From: Archegozetes longisetosus
Lineage: Eukaryota; Arthropoda; Arachnida; Sarcoptiformes; Trhypochthoniidae
DNA length: 64,000 nucleotides
Direction: 5' to 3'
NCBI GenBank assembly: GCA_018873245.2
Contig: JAEMBT020000004.1
Location: 4,574,573-4,638,572 of the forward strand
The notes under the pieces are model-generated. The model saw only the letters and a program-made list of their open reading frames with translations, did no database searches and was not told where the DNA came from. Below are positions 54,496-64,000 of this stretch, one piece after another (within the stretch, counting starts at the first letter, position 1; each line of letters starts with the position of its first letter). Made by a program: the position numbers and the translations under genes.

Positions 54496-56474
54496 CATGA
54501 ATTTCTATCTGCTTCTTACTCGATTTCCGACAAGAAAAAATTAGTCCTAAGAATGAAAAGGAACAGATGAGATTTAGAGATAGAGTCGTTTTTATGTATT
54601 TTGTCATAATCTAGCGTTCACTGTTATTGTTTGACTAACTAATTGGATGATAATCTCAGCTTTAACGTACTAAACATTATTGTAGTTGTGTGTCAAATAA
54701 CCAAAACTTTTAGCAGAAAGTGTTTTAGTTTAGTCTTATTTTGTAAACTGAGTTTATTAAATATCTGTTTGATAAAGCATTCTGTTATAGAAGTTAGTAA
54801 TAAATTCGTTATAAAAAATTCAATAGAAGATAAAGCGATTTGACAATTTCCTGAACTGAATATGAAGCTTGACAGTAAATCTATTCTAGAATCTAATTAA
54901 AAGTGGACAGTATTTGGGAAGAAGTATTTGATATAATGCAATACATTATATACCTGTACAATATCTGTGCATAAAAGCAATTCCCAAAATTCCAAACATG
55001 ATTCCAGTCGCATTATATAACATCAAAATCATAATATTCAACCTAATTCTCCTTCATTTTGTCCAACAAACACTTAATTAAAGGCTTCTTTTGAAATTTG
55101 TCATCTGTTAAATATTTACTGAAACAGTAGTTTAGAAATTGAATTTAAAGATCAAAAGATGAATAATGAATGGGCTAAGAATGAAGTTTTCAACAGCTAT
55201 TATGGAATAGAGTTGACAATTATTTAGTATTAATCTAAATTATTAGCTAGAAATAAGTGAAACTAGTTTAGTTGATGATAGACAGAAATGAGGTAAGTTT
55301 CAATTTGAAGCTTATCTTTTATATTACTTTATGCTTACTATACTTTTATTTGAATTTTTCTTTAGAAATACCTCAATTGAAAGTAAAAATATTTTTCGAA
55401 ATAGGTCAAACGATTGAAATGCCTCAAGTAGTTATAGTGCATTAAATACAGTATTAAACTTATTTTTATATTCACGTATCATTTAGAATATTATGATTTG
55501 GTAAAAATTGGATAAGCTTTGTGATAAAATACAATCAGTTCTGGCAAGCATTTTGATGGCTGCATAAAATCCAAATGTTGAAAATATCGATTTTTAGGCT
55601 TTCAAGGATTTCAAGCTTAGCTCTTCTAACTCTCCTACACATATATTTTGCTTGAAGCATTCCCATTCAACAATTAATATTCCTAGACTTTGAATCATTC
55701 TAAATCTGTTATCTATTCTGCTCAATATTCTAAGAGATTGTTGTGGTCGATCTTCTAGGCACCTAAAACTGACAGATTTTGTAATTAAAGACCTCTGGAT
55801 TTAGTTAAGTCTGAAGCAGATCGATAGTATTAGTTTACAACGAAAGTAGTCAATTAAACACTTTTGGTTTGGAGAAAATCATTATACATATAGTTTGATC
55901 AAATAAATCAATAACTACTAAGCTAATTCTGTAAAAACCTCAGAGATTATAGTCAACAAATCTAAAAAGGTTTTTTAACCACTCAAAATATTATGGCAAA
56001 CCATAAGCGCAGTGGAGTCAGAATAGATTTGACCTCAGTTTACAGACATGCAATTGAAAACGGTATTCAAAGTTCTATACATGCACTTTCTATGAGATAT
56101 AACATAACATGTATTAGGCAAAGATTGTATTAAATAACATTTCATAATTCTCAACATTCAAGTTTAAACTCTGAAAAGTAAACTTTTTATCTCTGGTCAA
56201 ATTTATTCTGACCTAACTGTATGCTATAATCGTACTGTAAACTTCATGAATGCTTTCTTATTCTGGATTGTAGGCCAATCCCACCACAGTGTATGTTGAG
56301 CCACTAAATTGAACATTTTCAAAATATTTTGATAAATCAAGCATAAAATTTGTAATAAAGCTGATGAATTGTTGGAATAATTACTCATAGGCGATGATTT
56401 AGAGTTGATGGCAGAGATTAAGTTGAGAAATGGAGAGAATAGAGAAATGTTAGTGATGAGAGTTGTAGATAAGG

Positions 56475-56549
56475 GGTTAGAATTAGACGTTAGAATTAGA
56501 CGTTAGAATTGGGCTGCAGAATTGGGCTGCGGAATTGGGTTGCAGAATT
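56475..56549 (+). repeat. Nested tandem repeat
   Basis: A unit gttagaattagac repeats, then passes without a gap into a second unit, gaattgggctgca, which repeats three times with single changes (ctgcag, ctgcgg, ttgcag). Both share the core gaatt, so the second array may have arisen from the first. Confidence 0.8.
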
Positions 56550-58346
56550 ATACCCGTTCAATTCGTAGAAACGTCAGTATGGTCAATATAAACCTTTAGA
56601 AATTTTAGCAATTTATAAACTTAAATCTATTGGAACGTATCATATGAAGTGTCACTACAATATAATAAACAATCTCGATAGCAAAAAGAAATTAATACCA
56701 GTGGTTGCCTTCTGTGAGTTGTTTATTTCATTGCAATCCATTCAATAGCTCTTATCACTGTTAGAACACTTGTTCATATTATACTGACGACCGATTGTTT
56801 GACTTTTTTTTGCAAACCATAGGTTTTAGGTTAGGGCTAGTCTAAATTTATTTGCGCGCCATGTCCTTTATCAACTAATACCTCACAACTATGTAAACAA
56901 TGGACTTGTAATTCGTCTAAATTTATACATTTCTATTGTTTTCGTGGAAAATGCTAGTTCAGTTTATATTAGGCAAAGCAACAGAATAGCACAAGAATGA
57001 AGCTTGTTAAGATTTAGAAACTAGCGTGCGATCAATATTTAAGTGGCACTTAACTCTACTTAAAATCTTATTTAAAACTTTACACCTGTATATTTTCTCA
57101 ACTATTTGATTCAGTATGCAAAATGTTGTCTATTCAATTTTCTGTATTAAACTTTCAAAAATAAGAGAACATGAATTTTCATAACGTTTTATAATCCGTC
57201 AAAAATTATAATTTGCATCACGATATATCTAACATTTTATTTATGAACCAGGCTATTTCTCAATCAACATATAATATTAAGTTCAAACAAATTCACTTAA
57301 TTTTATTGACTGGTAGCTCTCCTTTAAATATATTTTTCAGTTTTGAATTTGTGCCAAATTGCTCTGAAATAGTTGAGAGTTGACTACATAAAGCTAAGTC
57401 GAAAGCAGTTATCGATAAATCAATCACTACATAGCTATATATTGTAATTCAAATATCATTAAAGTGTCTTATCAAAACGAATATCTGCGAGCTGCTCACT
57501 CATTTTTATTTTATGCAAAGGTGTTTATCACTTCAAATAGAAATCATTTCAGTAGATTTGACTTTATCAAATTCAAAATCCATTACTCATATAATCCTTA
57601 CAATAATTGAAACTTTACATTCAAAGCTGTGAAGTACTGAAACAAAGCGAAGTATTGTTTGCCATTTCAACTTTTATGGTATCGTAGTTTCTTACTTGAC
57701 GTTGTAATAAAAATTGATTTGAAATATTCCGACTTTGGAAATATATGACACTCATTAGAACAATTGCGTAAAACAAAGTATTAGAAAGTTTGCCGACTCA
57801 CTCTATTAACTCTAATTATAGAAAGTTTACTAGCACTCGAACAAAAAACGTTTATATAACTGCTCTTTATATTTCATTTCAAACTTTAAACATTTCAACT
57901 AAATTCTAAATATCCTCAATTTATTCTAATTTCTAAACGACATTTATCTTGCGCTGTCAATTTAGATTTAAGACAATATGTTTTTACATGATACTATTCT
58001 GAAAATATTCTTAACCTGAATAAAATTGCTTATGGAAAGAGCTATTTCTGCATATTTTCAGTGAAGCCAAAAATAACTATTTGGTTGTCTACTTATTTTA
58101 CATGTTTTTAACCTAAACAACTCACTCATCTTGTTGTATACAATCTTTTTTTGTTATCTTTGCATCACTTGCTATTCGTTATTCGTTTAGTGTCGAAATC
58201 TATAAACAAAAGTAAAACACGAAAGTTGGACTAGTTTTAAATAAAGAGATTTCAATTTTTGAATAGAAAATGCAAACTATTTTAAGATCTGCTCATAAAA
58301 CTATTGGATGGATTGTCTTATTAAATGTGACTGTTTTTTGTTGCAG

Positions 58347-58479
58347 AGACAACAGGCACCGTATTAGGTGTGACGGGTGGCAAAGTGGCGATGCCTTGTA
58401 ATATCACTCCACCAACACATGATGATGCCGTATCACTCATTCTCTGGTACAAAGACGAATCCACTACTCCCATATACAG
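58347..58479 (+). CDS. Sidestep-family protein, exon 2 (first half of Ig domain 1)
   Basis: The exon follows the acceptor tttttgttgcag and ends ACAG|gtagac. It encodes residues 36-79 and two bases of residue 80. It holds the first half of a V-type Ig domain: the B-strand cysteine (Cys53, in VAMPC), a following N-glycosylation sequon (Asn54-Ile-Thr), and the C-strand tryptophan Trp69 in LILWYKD. It ends in TTPIY. The stretch LILWYKD...TPIYS followed by LDAR at the next exon is the most recognisable signature of the Sidestep family (established family knowledge, recognised by eye). The exon is much GC-richer than its flanks. Phase 1 in and phase 2 out match both neighbouring exons exactly. The protein is expected at the cell surface as an adhesion or guidance ligand. 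Confidence 0.93.
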
Positions 58480-59615
58480 GTAGACTAATGGTTTCTCATT
58501 TTAATCACTTCTTTCTATAATCAATAAATCTAATAAATCAAATCACTCTCACGTATTTGTATTTTTTCATCAAAATCTTATTACTTTTGTACGACACGAT
58601 TGGCAGTAGAAGCAGAGCAGTAATGAATAGTTTGATTGCCACAGTCTTAACACTGTTATAGTCAGCATTGGAAAACTGAAGCTTCAATTTTGAGCTTTTT
58701 AGAGATTTTTACAGTGATATTATCCTAAAGCCAAACAGCTTCTTATCAGTCATCATGACACATATTAATGAGTTTATTTAATCACATTTAGCAATTAAAT
58801 GACAAACCGCAGAGCATTGTAGTTACAGTAGAAGTTAATAAAATGTTTTTTTTATGTTTGCCATATCGAGCCTTTTATATGCTAATGGAACACAGGTATT
58901 AATGATTACGGATCAGAATTGAATGCAACCTTTTGGAACATATATATCTCAATTGAACCAAAGCTTACTATAATTATTACAATCTATTGCAGTAATTATT
59001 GCTCAGTAATGGCACTCTAATTTATTGATCAAAGAATATTCTAATGTATAACTGAAAGTGCATGAAGCATCTTAGTGCCTGTTTAAAACTTCCAGAATAC
59101 ACACGATTCTGATTTATAAAGAAAATATTCAACCATTTTATGTGAACATAAAACGAATTCTTCTTTCACATAAAAGTCTTAAGAAACTATCCGTCCGTTG
59201 AACCCAAAAATAGAAAATAAATTATTCTGAATATTTGCCATGAAAGAATATTAGATCGAAACAATATTTAGATGAAGAAATTAGTTAGGAATTAGTTTGA
59301 TAATCTCGAACAAATGAATTAACTATTAAGTTAATTATCAAGAATGTAGCACAGAATGAATGGAAAACTAAATGTTTATTAATGATTATCAGAAAGAATC
59401 CTCAAAGTCTATCGTAAAGTAAAGCTAATTTGGAGAGAGATCTGAACATTAGTAAATAATTACCATAATATATAAGAATGTCTATACAGATAGCATATTA
59501 AGGTTATTGTTGTTTCGGTTGTGACGTTGATGTATTTTGTGATTGTTAATGTTCGGTTGAGTTGTAATGGATTCATACAATAGAAATGTTTTGATTTGTT
59601 TCTCATGTCAATTAG
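58480..59615 (+). other. Intron 2 of the Sidestep-family gene
   Basis: The 1,136 bp interval runs from gtagac to caattag and interrupts Ig domain 1 in phase 2 between AG and T of Ser80. It is AT-rich, and I see no other feature in it. Confidence 0.9.
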
Positions 59616-59821
59616 TCTGGACGCTCGCAAAGGCAACTTAGACCAAGCGCGTCATGCGTCTGAAGATAATCTAATTTCCAGATCCTATATGAATACAATC
59701 CAAAGACCCGCTCATCTCATGCTCGAAGTACTGTCTCCTGAAGATGCCGGTGAATATCGATGTCGAGTTGACTTTAGGAAAGCAAGAACTAGGAATTCAG
59801 TTGTTTTTCTAAAAATAATAA
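59616..59821 (+). CDS. Sidestep-family protein, exon 3 (second half of Ig domain 1)
   Basis: The acceptor is tcaattag and the donor is ATAA|gtaagt, a near-perfect consensus. The first base completes Ser80, giving TPIYS-LDAR across the junction. The exon encodes residues 81-148 and one base of residue 149. It carries the rest of Ig domain 1, including the F-strand signature SPEDAGEYRC with Cys129, the expected disulfide partner of Cys53. A G-strand ending VVFLKII follows. A short basic run (RKARTR, residues 134-139) lies in the F-G region. The intron between exons 2 and 3 splits the Ig fold after the C strand. The open frame extends past the donor to a stop at 59868, but the strong donor and the phase match to exon 4 favour splicing at 59821. 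Confidence 0.93.
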
Positions 59822-60636
59822 GTAAGTATGAGTCAAACAGAACTGAGCTGTACGAACGTCTCCCTTAATTTGTTACGCTCTGACACTTTGTGACACTTTT
59901 TTAAAGGCACATCATTTCCCTTTAGTTGTATTAATGGCAATATGTACTAATATCACGATTGTTTCGCTGTTGTGCCAAATCTTTTTGCTTAGACCACTCT
60001 TTTTGCTTAAGCTACGTTTTTTTGTTAAAAATAGAAAAATTATTCGATTTTTCAGGTTTAGAAAATGTTTGTTGAACTGTAGATAACCTAAAATAAGTTA
60101 ACTTTGTGACTGTCAGTTAGAAAATTGAATCTAATAATACATAAGTTCAAGTTCAGCAAAACTATAAATATTCAATTCTAGTTTGTTTAATATATCCTTC
60201 AAAACAGTTGTCACTATTTCCAAATTGAGCCAATTTTCAGTTAATTCTTCTGAGAAATGAAAGTAAAATCAAAAGTTCAAGTTTATTAGAATTTAGTGAT
60301 GCTTCAGTTTTAATGATATAATGTTAGGTTAAGTTTATTTAGTAAATGATGAGATAATAATATTTAGGTTTTAGGAAAAAAAACTAGTTTAGAAAAGAAA
60401 AAAACTCAGTCTTATCTCTTATACTAGTATTAATTCGATAAAATATAAGTTCATATAAAGCTTTATATATAAGTTTATTTGAGAAAAAGAAAGTAAATTC
60501 AGCGAAAGTGGTTTTATACTGATAAAGAAGAACTGGAACAACAATTCCCCCGTCTCCCATTTCATGACACAAATGCACACAATTTAACTTTATTACCGCT
60601 TTTATTGCTAAACTTTTCATACTTTCTTCAACCTAG
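59822..60636 (+). other. Intron 3 of the Sidestep-family gene
   Basis: The 815 bp interval runs from gtaagt to cctag and lies in phase 1 at the boundary between Ig domains 1 and 2. Open frames within it on the minus strand look like chance. Confidence 0.9.
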
Positions 60637-60954
60637 TTCCACCCGACAAGCCGGTCATAATGGACAGCAACGGAGAGCCGCAGCCATCGCTCATCGGGCC
60701 CTATAACGAAGGTGACCGACTTCTGCTCATATGTGAGGTCGAAGGTGGCAAGCCTACACCTTCGCTGACGTGGTGGAGAGAGTCAGTACTTCTCGATGAC
60801 AGCTATGAGGTGACTGGAAACGGAGGTACTGTACGAAACGAGCTGGAAATACAATCTCTCCAACGGCACGATTTGATGGCAGTGTTCACATGCCAGGCGT
60901 CTAACAATAACATATCAATGCCTACATATTCTGCAGTCAGTGTTGATCTCAACT
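60637..60954 (+). CDS. Sidestep-family protein, exon 4 (Ig domain 2)
   Basis: The acceptor is cttcaacctag and the donor is AACT|gtaagt. The first two bases complete Ile149, giving FLKII-IPPDKPVIMD, a typical hinge between Ig domains 1 and 2 in this family. Residues 150-254 form one whole Ig domain on a single exon. Cys181 lies in LLLICEVEGG, the C-strand tryptophans are Trp194/Trp195 in SLTWWRES, and Cys234 lies in AVFTCQASNN. A second sequon is Asn240-Ile-Ser. The exon ends in phase 1 with a T left over after ...SVDLN. Here the Ig F-strand reads RHDLMAVFTC in place of the usual DxGxY, a form I associate with the second domain of Sidestep-type proteins. No following exon is visible in the window, so the gene is truncated at the right edge. 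Confidence 0.94.
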
Positions 60955-63900
60955 GTAAGTATTCACAAATGCGTATGATTTGCCAAACCATTTGCGTGAA
61001 TAGCGACAGCGTTAGCCGTTTCTTACTTTCTTTTGTTGAGAGATCTTTCAATTTTTCGAGAGTCCTCCCCGAACCTATTCTTTAAAAGGTCTCTTTGACT
61101 CTCACCTAAAAAATGTTTGGTTGCTCTGATATTGTGATAAAAAATGCATAGTCTTGTTGGAAACATACCAAATATTGCATTGACACGAACTATACAAATG
61201 GTAATGCTCCACCACTTACTTACAAACCCAGAACAATTAACGAATACCAACGTATCATTCATTTTCTCAATCATATTCTTCACCTTATATCACACCAAAC
61301 AAATAAATTGACAACTATTTAGCTTTTCCGCATAAATTTGCTCCTAGAAAAGTTTAATCATTGAAATGTGTTGTAAATGAATGAAAAGTTTTCTAAAGAG
61401 GAATTACTGTGTATAAGTAGAGAAATATTTCTCACGCTTCAGTGAATTATGACAATGATTTAGTTGAAAATATGCACTGACTACTGAAAAATACATACAC
61501 TGCAGTTTCGCCTGTAGACCTTTCCAAACAAAAATATGCAATTCATCAAAAATCCTAGAATAATATCTAGGTGACCAAAAAACTGGACAAACTATTTTAA
61601 TCTGTTTTTCTTTCCCCTGCAATTCTCTTACACATCTGGGTTTCATCATATCCACTAAATAAAAGTCTATTATATTTAGTCACAAATAAAGTCAAGCTAT
61701 AATTGTTCAGAGCCCGAAGATCTGGTGCCACAATAGGATGAGCAAACAAAATATTTGACGATTGTTGCACTTTCCGGGTTTGCTACTGTTTGAGTAAACG
61801 TTTATATCTTGGGATACTAGAGACACGTATTGATTTCTGGTTTTCTGTAGATTTTATAGATATAATATTCTCGCCTATGCTATGTACATAAGTACAGAGC
61901 TGTAGCAGTGAATGGACACGCAGCGATCATTGTTGTAATATGTCAAATGTAACATTTATGAGTGAACTAACTTTACCAAAAGCAATATTAATTTTTTCGC
62001 CGCCTCTTATTTATATTTAATAACTTTTTATTACATTACTTTTGAATTTAATACCTATCAACTTTGTTTGTTAGATTCAGATACCTCATTCATAACGTAA
62101 ATCAAAGTTTTATCATTTGGGTCATATTTTATTACAATTGTTGTACATCACAATAACAATTAAATGCTTTAACATAATTGTTTTCTTAAAACGCACCTCA
62201 ATATTAGCAATGACTAAATGAATTAACAACGAAAAATCAAATTATTCCATACTAAATGAGTAAGAGAGATCAATTAACCGGTGTATCTATTGAATGCTTT
62301 TTTCACATTCATAATACATTTGACGAGTTCATGAATTGCAAAGTTCTGATATGACGCGAACAAATCTAAATTCTTATTTAAATGTGAACAATTTGCATTT
62401 TCTGCTAATACCGCAGAAAAGTAATGATAAAATTGGATTATAAAATTGATAAATGCTTATTAGGAAAAATAAAAGCAGAAATGTAGGAAAAGTTGGATAA
62501 ATGTTGCCTTAAGTACTGGTGTATTACCGTTTGTTTTTAAATAACGAGTTATAAGTGCCAAGTTTGAGCTGAGATCACGCTAGCTTTGGATAGAATTGGT
62601 TTTTCTAACGCTTTTATGCTTTAGATCATAAGTTTAAAACGTTAGATTCCAGTAATTCTTGGAAACCACGGAAATAGGAAAAACGTAGAGCTCATATTTC
62701 TAGCAAACTATCAGCACTTTGGATGCTTGTATTAGCTAGGAAAGCATACCTTTTGATGGGCCAGTTCAGGCATTGAATGGCATTATGCCTTTGGATGTTG
62801 AACACGGCTTCATATCACCACAAGTCACGCCATTAAACGTGAAAACCAAACGAATCGAATCTTATTTTTATCCTTTAATGCAAGTGGCATGAAATAAATA
62901 CCTTTTTCGCCGAGTGTAAAGTACAAAAAACATTTCCATTAAAGTGTAAACCATTTTTTCTCTTTCACAAAACAGATCGAGTTTCATAGCTAACAACAAA
63001 ATATATTACATTATTTAGACCTTATGTCGCGATTATATAACTTTGAAATATTGCTCGACACAAAACTTCAAACATCTTTACATAACTTACATTAATTCAA
63101 ACTTTAGTTGAGTTTACTCGAGAGATATATATGTAAATAGGAATAAATGTAAAAATAAAATAAATATTCAGAACTGTGAGATAAATCTAAACTAAGAGTA
63201 AAGATAAAGATTTCCGAAACATGTTTCTTTCTCGAAATGGTAAAAATAGTAGAAATTGGAAAATTGCAAAAATATTCACTATTCTATTAAATGCAACACA
63301 AATTGTGGTCAAGTACATACCCAACAAAATTGTTTGTAGCCAAGTTGAAGCATCATTCCTGGTGTCATGTTTGACTATTTGAAAGTAAAGTAAGAAAAAA
63401 TATAGTTTTTCAACAAAAATAATTGGTTCAGTAATATACTAGCAAAAGGATTGAAACCTAAAAGTAGAGAATTGCTGTCTTGTGTCGCGTTTGTAATCAA
63501 GATAATCAGTATTCATAAATTTATTATAAAAGCTGATTTTTTGCAAAGTAGAACCAATCACAAGTTCAAACTAATTAAAACTTGATTTCCATATACATAA
63601 TCCCAATATGTTAAGCATCGCTGGCATGTAATTAATAATAAAGCATATTATGGACGTATAAAAAGATGAATAATTGTTACTATTTATGCAATGAAACGGA
63701 AGAAAAAAGCTTGTTTTGAGCTTATCGTCTAGAAGAAAAGCTAGAATAATAAGAAAAGTTTAGTAGTTCGGTGAGTTTGGCTAATATGTAAGAAGAGCAT
63801 TGTGTGATGAATATATTAATTAAGGTTTATCTGGCTTTTCTTTCCTCTGATAACTGATTTATTCACAAATAGCCTTTTTATTTAGCTTTACTTCACGTCG

Positions 63901-64000
63901 AGCAGCATTTGTTGCGGACAAGTTTGTCACTCATTGTTAGCTCTAATTTATACATTTTTTGTCAACTTTATACCGAGTTTATTATTCGTTGAAAATTGCA
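60955..64000 (+). other. Start of intron 4, running off the window
   Basis: The interval begins gtaagt after exon 4. I looked for the next expected exon (third Ig domain, entering in phase 1) and saw none with an Ig cysteine/tryptophan pattern. The sequence is AT-rich except for a GC-richer patch at about 62740-62892. Confidence 0.75.

Larger units (their letters stand above)
26241..58346 (+). other. Candidate intron 1 of the Sidestep-family gene (32.1 kb)
   Basis: The interval runs from gtaact to ttgcag and has the same phase at both sides. It holds no convincing coding exon on either strand. Content I can name: a (AG)n/(TC)n pair at 29479-29636, an unexplained GC-elevated island at 34266-35800, an AT-dinucleotide tract near 41.0 kb, short tandem repeats near 49.3 and 49.6 kb, a TAA/TTA palindrome at 52316, a GC-elevated patch at 53280-53560, a (TC)n run at 54450, and a nested tandem repeat at 56475. 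The remaining long stretches (26.4-29.4, 29.7-34.2, 35.9-40.9, 41.1-49.3, 49.7-52.3 and 54.5-58.3 kb) are AT-rich, and I see no gene in them. Confidence 0.6.

Noticed and set aside
54416-54607. Minus-strand frame with a run of alternating R and E
   Set aside because: It is produced by the (TC)22 microsatellite and is not a gene. The same applies to the GA run frame near 11093-11299 and the S-L run frame near 29333-29554.
59822-59868. Read-through of exon 3 to a stop at 59868 as an alternative protein end
   Set aside because: The donor A|gtaagt is near consensus and splicing to 60637 restores the expected Ig1-Ig2 hinge. Intron retention cannot be excluded but nothing supports it.
60803-61283. 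Minus-strand frames over exon 4 and the start of intron 4
   Set aside because: They are shadows of the plus-strand Ig exon or chance frames in the intron. The plus strand carries the conserved Ig residues.

Overview
The window is AT-rich eukaryotic DNA (by eye about 70% A+T). It looks like animal nuclear sequence: coding signal comes as short, GC-richer, intron-separated exons with GT/AG borders, set in long non-coding stretches with microsatellites. The one gene I can support encodes a cell-surface immunoglobulin-superfamily protein of the Sidestep type. Sidestep proteins are best known from arthropods, as ligands for Beaten-path receptors in axon guidance and synaptic partner recognition. 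The organism is therefore most likely an arthropod. I cannot name the species.

Layout. Positions 1-26,000 hold no supportable coding gene. They contain three diverged copies of a roughly 220-250 bp dispersed repeat (near 2.1, 3.3 and 6.3 kb), a 22-bp x3 tandem repeat, a (GA)n microsatellite and small islands of higher GC. At 26,135-26,240 (+) lies a candidate first coding exon with an ATG, a hydrophobic signal-peptide-like sequence and a GT donor. A 32.1 kb candidate intron follows, with microsatellites, AT palindromes, an unexplained GC-elevated island at 34.3-35.8 kb and another at 53.3-53.6 kb. Three further exons at 58,347-58,479, 59,616-59,821 and 60,637-60,954 (+) encode Ig domains 1 and 2. 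The reading phase is kept across all three junctions. The remaining ~3 kb is intron, and the gene runs off the right edge.

The four exons join into one open frame of 254 complete codons plus one base: signal peptide, a V-type Ig domain split by an intron, and a second Ig domain. Later Ig domains, a fibronectin III domain, a membrane span and a cytoplasmic tail would be expected beyond the window from knowledge of the family. None of them is visible here. I found no RNA genes, CRISPR arrays, prokaryote-type operons or intact transposon genes. I also found no convincing new biological system. The most useful leads are the dispersed repeat family, the 34.3-35.8 kb island and the very long first intron.
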